A DNA stretch of 64,000 nt, from NCBI GenBank assembly GCA_963770915.1, contig CAVYRG010000002.1:248001-312000 (forward strand), read 5' to 3'. The DNA is from PALSA-270 sp963770915. GTDB lineage: Bacteria > Acidobacteriota > Terriglobia > Terriglobales > Acidobacteriaceae. The notes beneath the pieces are model-generated. The model saw only the letters and a list, made by a program, of their open reading frames with translations. It searched no databases and was not told the origin of the DNA. Position 1 is the stretch's first letter, and every line of letters starts with the position of its first letter. This document shows positions 8,009 to 15,604 of this stretch, in pieces. The translations under genes were made by a program, and so were the position numbers.

Positions 8009-10258
8009 ATGTCCGCGCGACCAACCCGCCCCACGGAGGAACCCTCCCGCCGCAAGCGCGTGATCTATGCCACCTCGGCGGCTGTGGTGCTGCTGCTGGC
8101 AGTGATCGTGTCGCAGGTCTCCTTTGACCTGAATTTTCTTCGGCCCGACAGTAACGAGCAGATTGTGGTCTTTGCCTCGCTCTCGCTGCTCATCTTTCTG
8201 CTGTTTGTGCTGCTCACCTTTGTGCTGGTACGCAATCTGCTGAAGCTGTTTGCGGAGCGCCGGCTCGGGGTTTTGGGATCGAAGTTTCGCACCCGTCTGG
8301 TAGTGGTCAGCCTTCTGCTTTCCTTTCTTCCTGTGATCGTGATGTTCTGGTTCGCATACGGGCTGATGAACCATTCGCTGGACAAGTGGTTTTCCAGCCC
8401 GGTAGAGGAAGTGCAGCGCGACACCGCCGCCATGGCGGCGCAAATTTCCAAGTATGCTGCGGAGAATGCGCACGCGGAAGCAGTATCGCTGGCCAATACC
8501 CCGGAAGCACAGTATGCCTTTTCCGGACATAGCTTCTCCTCGGTTGTAAACGCATTCCGCCGCCACGAGCCCACACTGCAGGGCGGTTTTGCCATCGCGA
8601 TTCTCGATGGAGACGCGGAAGCCAGCTTTGGCGCCCCCGCAGCATGGCCCCTATTGAAGAATTCGTTGCCGGCGCTGACTTTTTCGGATGAAACTCCTAC
8701 GCACTTCACCTGGGCGCCCACGGAGACCGAATACGTCTTGGGAAGCGTGCAGGCGGGAGAAAATGGCTCCATCCTGGTGGGCATGCCGCTGCCGCGCCAG
8801 TTTTCGGAGATGCAACGGCAGCTTGAAGCCAGCCAGCAGCAATACTTTGAGTTGGCCGCGCAACGCAAGCTGGTGCGGCGAACTTACATGGGCTTATTGC
8901 TGCTGCTCACCGTGCTGGTGCTATTTGCTACGACTTGGCTCGCCCTGTTTCTTTCCAAGCTGGTGACCAGGCCGGTGGCTGCGCTGGCCGAGGCGACGCA
9001 GGAAATTTCTCGCGGAAGACTGGATTACCGCGTAGAAGTGAGCGCAGCGGACGAAATCGGGGACCTGGTGCGGTCGTTCAACCGCATGGCCGAGGAATTG
9101 GAATCCAGCCGCCGGCAGCTGGAGGCTTCCAGCCGCGAGCTCAGCACAGCCAACACGACTCTCGAACAGCGCCGCCGCCATATCGAGACGATTCTGGAAA
9201 GTATTCCGACCGGCGTGCTCTCCCTCGATGCCGATCGCCGCATCACCCACGTGAACTTGGCCCTCTTACGCATGTTCCGGCCGAAGGGCGGAGAATCGGG
9301 GGTCCCCGGAGTGCTGATCGGCGCTTCGCTCAGGGAGATTTTTCCTGAAGAAGTCTTGCAGGATTTCGAGCCGCTGTTGCGCCGCGCCGACCGCATGGGT
9401 ACCACAACCACGCAGGCGCTCATCGACCTGCCGTGGGACAAGCTCAATGTTGCGGTCACGGTGGCGGCGCTGCGACACGAGAACCAGCGCCTGGGCTACG
9501 TGTTGGTGTTCGAAGATCTTTCGGATTTGCTCAAGGCCCAGAAGCAAGCTGCATGGCGCGAGGTGGCGCGGCGGGTGGCTCACGAGATCAAGAATCCGCT
9601 CACGCCCATTGCCCTGTCTGCGGAACGCATACGCCGCCACCTGGAGCGGGATATTCCGGCGGGAGCTTCGCCCGAGGTGCTGCAAAACTGCGCAGAAACC
9701 ATCACGACGTCGGTCGAGACGCTGCGCACGCTGGTGGATGAGTTCTCAACCTTGGCGCGCTTTCCCAGCGCTCAGCCCCGGCCAACGGACATCAACTCCA
9801 TTGTCGAAACAACGCTGGCCATGTTCAACGGGCGGCTTGAGGATATCCATGTGCGCACATTGTTGGCGCCCGAACTGCCGCACGTGATGGCCGATCCGGA
9901 GGCCATCAAACGGGCACTGGCCAATCTGGTAGACAACGCCGCGGAAGCTATGCAAGGGTCGATGGTGAGGGAAATTCAAATCTCCACTACGCTGGTAGGC
10001 AGCCGCGATGCGATCGAACTCAGCGTGGCGGATAGCGGCCACGGGGTGACGCAGGAACTCAAAGAGCGCCTGTTTCTTCCCTATTTTTCCACCAAGAAAA
10101 GAGGCACCGGATTGGGGCTGGCCATCGTAAGCCGCATTATTGAAGATCATCGCGGGTCCATCCGGGTGGAAGAGAATAAACCGGTCGGGACGCGGTTCGT
10201 CATTGAGTTGCCGCTCGCTCCGGAAAGCGTAAGCGCACCTGCCAACCAGCATGCATAA
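8009..10258 (+). CDS. NtrY-like membrane sensor histidine kinase
   Basis: 749 residues. Two N-terminal transmembrane helices (VIYATSAAVVLLLAVIVS and IVVFASLSLLIFLLFVLLTF), a third at LVVVSLLLSFLPVIVMFWF and a fourth near 300 (MGLLLLLTVLVLFATTWLAL) flank a periplasmic region. Then come HAMP (LVTRPVAALAEATQEISRG), a PAS domain (about 390-505), a HisKA helix with RRVAHEIKNPLTPIALS (His525) and HATPase_c (NLVDNAAEAM, ADSGHGV, GTGLGLAIVSRI). This architecture is that of NtrY. The stop overlaps the ntrX-like gene by 8 bases, implying translational coupling. NtrY partners usually respond to nitrogen or redox cues; the signal here is unknown. Confidence 0.88.
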   Translation: MSARPTRPTEEPSRRKRVIYATSAAVVLLLAVIVSQVSFDLNFLRPDSNEQIVVFASLSLLIFLLFVLLTFVLVRNLLKLFAERRLGVLGSKFRTRLVVVSLLLSFLPVIVMFWFAYGLMNHSLDKWFSSPVEEVQRDTAAMAAQISKYAAENAHAEAVSLANTPEAQYAFSGHSFSSVVNAFRRHEPTLQGGFAIAILDGDAEASFGAPAAWPLLKNSLPALTFSDETPTHFTWAPTETEYVLGSVQAGENGSILVGMPLPRQFSEMQRQLEASQQQYFELAAQRKLVRRTYMGLLLLLTVLVLFATTWLALFLSKLVTRPVAALAEATQEISRGRLDYRVEVSAADEIGDLVRSFNRMAEELESSRRQLEASSRELSTANTTLEQRRRHIETILESIPTGVLSLDADRRITHVNLALLRMFRPKGGESGVPGVLIGASLREIFPEEVLQDFEPLLRRADRMGTTTTQALIDLPWDKLNVAVTVAALRHENQRLGYVLVFEDLSDLLKAQKQAAWREVARRVAHEIKNPLTPIALSAERIRRHLERDIPAGASPEVLQNCAETITTSVETLRTLVDEFSTLARFPSAQPRPTDINSIVETTLAMFNGRLEDIHVRTLLAPELPHVMADPEAIKRALANLVDNAAEAMQGSMVREIQISTTLVGSRDAIELSVADSGHGVTQELKERLFLPYFSTKKRGTGLGLAIVSRIIEDHRGSIRVEENKPVGTRFVIELPLAPESVSAPANQHA

Positions 10259-11603
10259 CATTCTCATCGTAGATGACCAATCGAGCATCCGGCAGTCGTT
10301 GAAAGGCGTGCTGGAGGACGAGGGCTACAAGACCGCCGCCGCCGACACCGCCGAAGCCTGCCTGGAAACCCTGCGCCGGCGTCCTTTTGACGTCGTTTTG
10401 CTGGACGTGTGGCTGCCCGGCATGGATGGCCTGGAGGCCCTGCAGAAAATTCGCGAGCTGGAGAATTCTCCGGAAGTCATCATGATCTCCGGCCACGGAA
10501 CTATTGAGACCGCGGTGCGCGCCACTAAGCTCGGGGCTTACGATTTTCTGGAGAAGCCGCTTTCCATCGACAAGACGCTGATGCTGATCAAGCACGCCAT
10601 CGACGCCAAGCGCCTGCGGGATGAGAACCGTGACCTGAAGAAACAACTGGTCCCGCGCAGCGTGATCGAAGGCGAAAGCGTGCCCATGAAGGCGTTGCGG
10701 CAGCAGATTCAGGTGATGGCGCCAACCAACGGCCGCGTGCTTATTTACGGGGAGTCTGGCACGGGAAAGGAACTTGTGGCCCGCGCCATCCACAGCCAGA
10801 GCCTGCGTAAGGATGAAATGTTCGTTGAACTCAATTGCGCCGCGATTCCCGAAGACTTGATCGAAAGCGAATTGTTCGGCCACCGCAAAGGAGCGTTCCC
10901 TTCCGCGACCGAAGATAAGGAAGGAAAGTTCCAAAAGGCGCATGGCGGAACGTTGTTTCTGGATGAAGTAGGCGACATGAGCCTCAAGACACAGGCGAAA
11001 GTCCTGCGCACGCTCGATGAGCAGAAGTTCTCCCCGGTCGGCAGCGCTGAGACCATGACCGTCGACACGCGCGTAATTGCTTCGACGAATAAGGATCTGG
11101 AAGAGGAAATTTCGCGAGGCAATTTCCGCGAGGACCTTTTCTACCGGCTCAACGTGATTCCCTTTTTTGTGCCGCCGTTACGAGAACGTAAGGAAGATAT
11201 TCCGTTGCTGGCGCGTCATTTTCTGCGGGGGTTTTCCGCCGCGTATGGCCGCCGTCCGCGGGAGTTGACCGACGACGCCGTGGAGACGCTCATGCGCTAC
11301 TCCTGGCCGGGAAACGTACGCGAACTGCGCAACGTGATCGAGCGCATCGTGATCATGAATCCTTCCACCAGCAAATTTGAACGCAAGCACCTGCCTGCGC
11401 TGGTGCATCGCGACGGCGGACGGCGGGCCGGCGCCGAGTTTTCCACGCTTCATGATGCGCGCGACGCCTACGAACGCGACTACATTCTGAAAAAGCTCGA
11501 CGAAAACCACGGCAACGTGAGCCGCACCGCCGAAGTGCTCGGCCTTGAGCGCAGCCACCTGTACCGCAAGATGAAGACGCTGGGAATCGCGACCAAGGAT
11601 TGA
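10251..11603 (+). CDS. NtrX-like AAA+ response regulator with altered sigma-54 contact loop
   Basis: 450 residues: receiver domain (acidic pair Asp8/Asp9, phospho-acceptor Asp52 in LDVWLPGMDG, Lys102 in EKPLS), AAA+ domain with Walker A GESGTGKE (167-174) and Walker B GGTLFLDEVGDM, then a Fis-type helix-turn-helix (NVSRTAEVLGLERSHLYRKM). The loop that contacts sigma-54, normally GAFTGA, reads GAFPSA at 214-219, verified in the DNA. Loss of the central Thr-Gly is known to abolish sigma-54 activation in many such proteins, and some NtrX proteins are known to work without sigma-54. The gene overlaps its cognate kinase by 8 bases. Confidence 0.88.
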   Translation: MHNILIVDDQSSIRQSLKGVLEDEGYKTAAADTAEACLETLRRRPFDVVLLDVWLPGMDGLEALQKIRELENSPEVIMISGHGTIETAVRATKLGAYDFLEKPLSIDKTLMLIKHAIDAKRLRDENRDLKKQLVPRSVIEGESVPMKALRQQIQVMAPTNGRVLIYGESGTGKELVARAIHSQSLRKDEMFVELNCAAIPEDLIESELFGHRKGAFPSATEDKEGKFQKAHGGTLFLDEVGDMSLKTQAKVLRTLDEQKFSPVGSAETMTVDTRVIASTNKDLEEEISRGNFREDLFYRLNVIPFFVPPLRERKEDIPLLARHFLRGFSAAYGRRPRELTDDAVETLMRYSWPGNVRELRNVIERIVIMNPSTSKFERKHLPALVHRDGGRRAGAEFSTLHDARDAYERDYILKKLDENHGNVSRTAEVLGLERSHLYRKMKTLGIATKD

Positions 11604-11616
11604 GCCGCGCTCTAAT

Positions 11617-12603
11617 TCAATATCCCTGTTGCTTATTCACAACGGACAGAAGCGGCCGATGATTGCAATACCGGCGCAGATTCTCCTCGAAAAGAGCGTA
11701 TTGCCGCTCCCATTGTTTCTCGGTCAGGCCGGCGGTGTGCGGCGTAATCAACAAGTTCTCTAAATCCCAAAGTGGCGAATCCGCAGGCAACGGCTCTTCC
11801 ACAAAAACATCCAGGGCCGCACCGCCGATTTGGTGGTTGCGCAACGCGTGAGCGAGCGCGGCCTCGTCGACCGATTGCCCACGGCCAACATTAATCAGGC
11901 AAGCATCCGGCTTCATCTTGGCAAAGCGGCTGGCATTCATCAACGCCTGGGTTCCGGGGGTGACCGGAACGGCAAGCGCAACATAGTCGGACTGCTCGAG
12001 CAATGTATCCAGCTGCTCGGCAGGAAAAACCTCGGCGACGCCCTCGGGAGTTCCCTTCTCCGGATGTTCGCGAACCGCAATCACCCTCATGCCGAGACTG
12101 GAAGCGAGGCGAGCCGCGGTGCGTCCGATGCTGCCCAGCCCCACTAAACCCAGCGTCGCGCCGGCGATCTCACGAGGATGAGGGAGCGAGTGCCAGATGG
12201 GTTCCTGTCCCCAAACATGTTTTTGCTGAAAGAGAGTGGCGGCGTGAAGTTTTTTGGCCAGGGCAAACACCAGCGCGATGATGTGCTCGCCCACCACCGG
12301 ACCGTGGACCTCGCTTCCGTTGGTAAGAATGACCTCGCTATGAACAAGTTCTGGGAAGGAAAACTGGTGGACCGCGGCGGCAGGGCAATGGATCCATTTC
12401 AACTCTTGCGCGGCCTTGAATTGATCGGGCTTCAGGGAAAGGGTGAAAACGATTTCGGCGTTACCAATGTCAGTCTCAACGGTATCGTAGTTGTCGCTGC
12501 GGACAATTTCGAGCTGGGGAAATTCCCCACCCAGCTTTTCCACAAACCACGCCGGCGCGGTCCACATCTCGAAGCGGTGGTGCATCAGGATGAGCAGTTT
12601 CAT
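11617..12603 (-). CDS. D-isomer 2-hydroxyacid dehydrogenase family protein
   Basis: 328 residues, the normal length. The NAD(P)-binding Rossmann motif GLVGLGSIGRTAARLA lies in the middle. The catalytic residues of the family are present: Arg in NVGRGQSVDE, Glu in VEEPLP and His in LITPHTAG. The substrate cannot be read from sequence; members reduce glyoxylate, hydroxypyruvate or other 2-oxoacids. It is convergent with the ntrX-like gene (13-base gap) and lies downstream of gpmI on the same strand (53-base gap), so it may be the last gene of that transcript. Confidence 0.85.
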   Translation of the reverse strand: MKLLILMHHRFEMWTAPAWFVEKLGGEFPQLEIVRSDNYDTVETDIGNAEIVFTLSLKPDQFKAAQELKWIHCPAAAVHQFSFPELVHSEVILTNGSEVHGPVVGEHIIALVFALAKKLHAATLFQQKHVWGQEPIWHSLPHPREIAGATLGLVGLGSIGRTAARLASSLGMRVIAVREHPEKGTPEGVAEVFPAEQLDTLLEQSDYVALAVPVTPGTQALMNASRFAKMKPDACLINVGRGQSVDEAALAHALRNHQIGGAALDVFVEEPLPADSPLWDLENLLITPHTAGLTEKQWERQYALFEENLRRYCNHRPLLSVVNKQQGY

Positions 12604-12656
12604 GGTCCCATGATTCTAAATGGATAGCGGAGAAGGCGCGGAGAAGGCGCGGCGTG

Positions 12657-14264
12657 TCACTTGCTGAACAGACGCAGATCGTGCCCGGTCATTTCTTTCG
12701 GCTCATCGAGTCCGAGCATACCCAGCACGGTCGGAGAAATATCGCGCAGCGATCCTCCCGGAGTGAGCTGGAATTGTTTGCTGTCGGCCGAAATCACGAT
12801 AAACGGAACCGGATTGGTGGTGTGGGCTGTGTGCGGGCCACCGGTCGCGGGATCAATCATCATCTCGGCATTGCCGTGGTCGGCGGTAATGAGCATGGCG
12901 CCGCCTTTGGCGCGCACCGCGAGTTCGATGCGGCCCAGGCACGCGTCCACTGTTTCCACAGCCTTGATCGTGGGTTCGAGCTTGCCGGAGTGGCCCACCA
13001 TATCGGCATTGGCAAAGTTGACGATGATCACGTCGAAGGTGCCGTCTTCGACGGCTTTGACCACAGTGTCGGCGATGCCCGCCGCGGACATTTCCGGTTT
13101 TAGATCATAAGTCGCCACCTTCGGCGACTGCACCAGTTGGCGATCTTCTCCCGGGAACGGCTGCTCGACGCCGCCGTTGAAGAAATACGTGACGTGGGCG
13201 TACTTTTCGGTTTCGGCCACGCGCAGGTTGCGCAGATTCATCTGGCCCATGATGTTGGCGAGAATGTTGTTCATCGATTCGGGCGGAATCACCACGGGCA
13301 GCGTGAACTTCTTGTCGTATTGCGTCATGCAGACGTAATGAAGATTCTTGGGCACGCGGTCACGAAGAATCGTGGCGTCCAGATCTTCCGCCCCCTGCAA
13401 GTCGCGGCCGCCTTCCGGATTCAGGTTACTGTTGCGGGCGAGGGCGCGCGTAATCTGGCGAACGCGGTCGGCGCGGAAGTTGAAGCAGATGCAGGAGTCC
13501 TCGTCGCGAATCGTGGTGAGCGGCTGATTATCTTTGTCGGTGCAGACGAAGGGCACGATGAATTCGTCAGTAACACCTTTGTTGTAGGACTCTTTCACGC
13601 CTTTGACGGGATCGGCGCAGCGCCCGCCTTCGCCCTCGCCGTGGACCATTGTGTTGAACGCTTTCGCGATGCGTTCCCAGCGGCGGTCGCGATCCATGGC
13701 GTAGTAGCGGCCGTTGACGCTCGCGATTTTGCCCACGCTATATTCGCGCATTTTCTGCTGCAGCTCCTCCAGATAACCGGCGCCGTTGGTGGGCAGCGTG
13801 TCACGGCCGTCCATGAAGGCGTGCACGAACACGCGCTCAACCCCGTTCTGTTTGGCCATCTTGAGCAGAGCGTAAAGATGAGTCTGGTAGGAATGCACGC
13901 CGCCGTCGGAACACAGGCCGAACAAATGCAGCCGACGACCCGCGGTCTGCGCGTTCTTCATCGCGGCCAACAGGACGGGATGAGAGAAAAATTCGCCATT
14001 CTGGATCATCAGCTCAATGCGGGTGCTGTCCATGCGCACAATGCGGCCAGCGCCGATGTTCAAATGGCCGACTTCGCTGTTGCCCATCTGGCCGTCGGGC
14101 AATCCCACAAACTTACCGCTGGTTTGAATCAGCGTGTTGGGATACTCGCGCAGCAGGCGATCGTAGGTCGGCTTGTGCGCCAGCGCGATAGCGTTGGCTT
14201 TGGTTTCGGGGCGGTAACCCCAACCGTCGAGGATGATGAGGACGAGTGGCTTGGGACGAGTCAT
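12657..14264 (-). CDS. gpmI: 2,3-bisphosphoglycerate-independent phosphoglycerate mutase
   Basis: 535 residues, slightly over the usual ~510. The alkaline-phosphatase-type fold is shown by LVLIILDGWG at the N-terminus, the catalytic Ser in QMGNSEVGHLNIGAGR, the metal ligands in FANADMVGHSG and ITADHGNAEMM, and HTTNPVPFIV near the end. It interconverts 3- and 2-phosphoglycerate using two Mn2+ ions. The start codon overlaps the hicA-like stop as ATGA (14261-14264), so translation is probably coupled to the toxin-antitoxin pair upstream. Enolase, the next glycolytic step, is 1.3 kb upstream on the same strand. Confidence 0.95.
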   Translation of the reverse strand: MTRPKPLVLIILDGWGYRPETKANAIALAHKPTYDRLLREYPNTLIQTSGKFVGLPDGQMGNSEVGHLNIGAGRIVRMDSTRIELMIQNGEFFSHPVLLAAMKNAQTAGRRLHLFGLCSDGGVHSYQTHLYALLKMAKQNGVERVFVHAFMDGRDTLPTNGAGYLEELQQKMREYSVGKIASVNGRYYAMDRDRRWERIAKAFNTMVHGEGEGGRCADPVKGVKESYNKGVTDEFIVPFVCTDKDNQPLTTIRDEDSCICFNFRADRVRQITRALARNSNLNPEGGRDLQGAEDLDATILRDRVPKNLHYVCMTQYDKKFTLPVVIPPESMNNILANIMGQMNLRNLRVAETEKYAHVTYFFNGGVEQPFPGEDRQLVQSPKVATYDLKPEMSAAGIADTVVKAVEDGTFDVIIVNFANADMVGHSGKLEPTIKAVETVDACLGRIELAVRAKGGAMLITADHGNAEMMIDPATGGPHTAHTTNPVPFIVISADSKQFQLTPGGSLRDISPTVLGMLGLDEPKEMTGHDLRLFSK

Positions 14265-14509
14265 CTGTCAAAAAGCTCCAGTTCCAGTTTTGAACGATCC
14301 ATACCAAGATATTCGGCTACATCAGAAAGAATCGCGCTGAGGGTCCCGAGGCGAAGGCTGCCATGATCTGGGATGGTTATTTGATGCGCGTCCCCACGTA
14401 AGGTGGACCGCAATCGAATATGACTCCCCACCTGGCGCGTAATTTCGCAACCGAAAGGTCTTAGCAGCTTGATGAGTTCGTGACCCGAAAGATCACGCGG
14501 CAATCTCAA
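14261..14509 (-). CDS. HicA-like toxin (type II toxin-antitoxin)
   Basis: 82 residues with the HicA/YcfA fold features: SGHELIKLLRPFGCEITRQ, then GSHIRLRS with the conserved His of the mRNA-interferase active site, and HQITIPDHGSLRLGTLSAIL. HicA toxins are double-stranded-RNA-binding-fold RNases that cleave mRNA. The gene overlaps the HicB-like gene upstream by 4 bases (ATGA at 14506-14509) and gpmI downstream by 4 bases. The C-terminal tail after GTLSAIL is longer than in the shortest HicA proteins. Toxicity is inferred from family only. Confidence 0.8.
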   Translation of the reverse strand: MRLPRDLSGHELIKLLRPFGCEITRQVGSHIRLRSTLRGDAHQITIPDHGSLRLGTLSAILSDVAEYLGMDRSKLELELFDR

Positions 14510-14718
14510 GCCGAAATCACCTCGTCTTTCACGGTGTGAAGACGAATCACGGGGGGAGCTGTTCCCTCGTCAAAGTGGCAGCGTACAGCCTCGCGGACGT
14601 TACGTTTCAATTCGTCCATGGTGTCCGCCTGGGTGAAAATCGAAAAGCCAAGCGCGCGAGCTTCGTAGCCGCCTTCTGGGGACTCATGGACCGAGAAAAT
14701 GATTTCCGTTTCCGCCAT
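14506..14718 (-). CDS. HicB-like antitoxin (short form)
   Basis: 70 residues from the ATG at 14718 (MAETEIIFSVHESPEGGYEA); an in-frame GTG at 14757 would add 13 residues, but a TATAAT element lies between the two, so the ATG is preferred. The HicB partial-RNaseH-like pattern is present: ESPEGGYEARALGFSIFTQ and DTMDELKRNVREAVRCHF. No DNA-binding extension (ribbon-helix-helix or HTH) follows, unlike full-length HicB autorepressors, so regulation may differ. It is the first gene of a hicB-hicA-gpmI string joined by two ATGA overlaps. Confidence 0.78.
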   Translation of the reverse strand: MAETEIIFSVHESPEGGYEARALGFSIFTQADTMDELKRNVREAVRCHFDEGTAPPVIRLHTVKDEVISA

Positions 14719-14731
14719 AGGCTGTTCAAGA

Positions 14732-14737
14732 ATTATA
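14732..14737 (-). promoter_or_regulatory. Possible -10 element of the hicBA-gpmI transcript
   Basis: Consensus TATAAT on the minus strand, 13 bases before the ATG at 14718. If used, transcription would start 5-7 bases before the start codon, giving a nearly leaderless mRNA; no Shine-Dalgarno is visible before this ATG, which fits. No good -35 hexamer is present at 16-18 bases. Confidence 0.35.
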
Positions 14738-14817
14738 CCTTGAGCCGAAACGCGCACTGGAGAGGTGCAACGGGTTCAGCGGACACTGAAACTGTATACT
14801 TGCGGCGGAGGAATTTC

Positions 14818-15321
14818 ATGCCGATCCGAGACCTTCTACTTCTGGAATTCGATGGCGAAATGAATAGGACACGCACCACGCTGGAGCGAGTTCCCGAGGA
14901 CAAGCAGGATTTCGTGCCGCATGCCAAGTCGATGCCGCTTGCCCGCCTGGCGGCCCATGTGGCGCAATTGCCGGATTTTGGCGTGGTCGTGCTTACCACG
15001 CCTGAGCTTGATTTCGCCAAAGGCAGCTTCAAGCCGGTCGCGTTCGAATCAGCGGCGCAGCTGGTCAGCGTGCTCGACGATGGTGCCGCGAAAGTGCGGG
15101 CGGCTCTACAAAACCTTCCCGATGAAGCGTGGACGCAATCCTGGAAACTGAGCTTCCAGGGCAAGCCAATCTTCGATGGCTCGCGTTTCTTGGCGTATCG
15201 GCAGATGTTTCTCAACCACCTGGTGCATCACCGCGCGCAGCTGGGCGTGTATCTGCGGCTGAACGAAAAACCCGTGCCGGCAACTTATGGGCCGTCAGCG
15301 GACGACACGATGGGGTTCTGA
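14818..15321 (+). CDS. DinB/YfiT-family putative metal-dependent protein
   Basis: 167 residues from the ATG at 14818, chosen because GGAGG lies 6 bases upstream (14808-14812) and the open frame before it is not protein-like. The DinB four-helix pattern shows the probable metal triad His47 (ARLAAHVAQ), His134 and His138 (FLNHLVHHRAQLG). DinB proteins include bacillithiol and other thiol S-transferases; since bshC occurs in this window, a thiol-transferase role is possible but is inference only. It is divergent from hicB and convergent with the Phd-type antitoxin gene (16-base gap). Confidence 0.82.
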   Translation: MPIRDLLLLEFDGEMNRTRTTLERVPEDKQDFVPHAKSMPLARLAAHVAQLPDFGVVVLTTPELDFAKGSFKPVAFESAAQLVSVLDDGAAKVRAALQNLPDEAWTQSWKLSFQGKPIFDGSRFLAYRQMFLNHLVHHRAQLGVYLRLNEKPVPATYGPSADDTMGF

Positions 15322-15337
15322 AAAACGGGGACTTCAG

Positions 15338-15568
15338 TCATTGCCAGAAGGCATCTTCGGTTTCCCTAGGCAAGGGATCGTTGAAATCATCAGGCACGGT
15401 GAACTCGCCCTTTGCGGAGCCTAGCCCGCGAAATCCGGGGCCAGCGTTCGGAGGAACCAGCCTCGCGACTGGCTTGCCATTCTTGGTAATGACAATCTTC
15501 TTCCCGGCGGCAGCGCACCTGATTAGCCGAAGAAGGACGTACTGAGCCTTCGAAGCATCAATGCGCAT
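15338..15568 (-). CDS. Phd/YefM-type antitoxin, apparently orphan
   Basis: 76 residues. The N-terminal half follows the Phd/YefM/VapB pattern: an ASKAQYVLLRLIRCAAAG helix, then KKIVITKNGKPVARLVPP, the canonical dimer-strand motif. The C-terminal tail (GEFTVPDDFNDPLP) is typical of the disordered toxin-neutralising part. Such proteins bind their own operator and neutralise a VapC or Doc toxin encoded just downstream. Here the downstream position is taken by the convergent DinB gene, so no partner toxin is adjacent. It starts 36 bases after the enolase stop on the same strand and may be cotranscribed with eno. Confidence 0.75.
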   Translation of the reverse strand: MRIDASKAQYVLLRLIRCAAAGKKIVITKNGKPVARLVPPNAGPGFRGLGSAKGEFTVPDDFNDPLPRETEDAFWQ

Positions 15569-15604
15569 GGCGATGCCGGCTTGCCGGTTCGGCTTAGGGC
15601 GCCT

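Noticed and set aside
14261..14757. hicBA region as a mobile or recently acquired insert
   Set aside because: No flanking repeats or mobility gene, and the genes are neatly coupled to gpmI with similar base composition.
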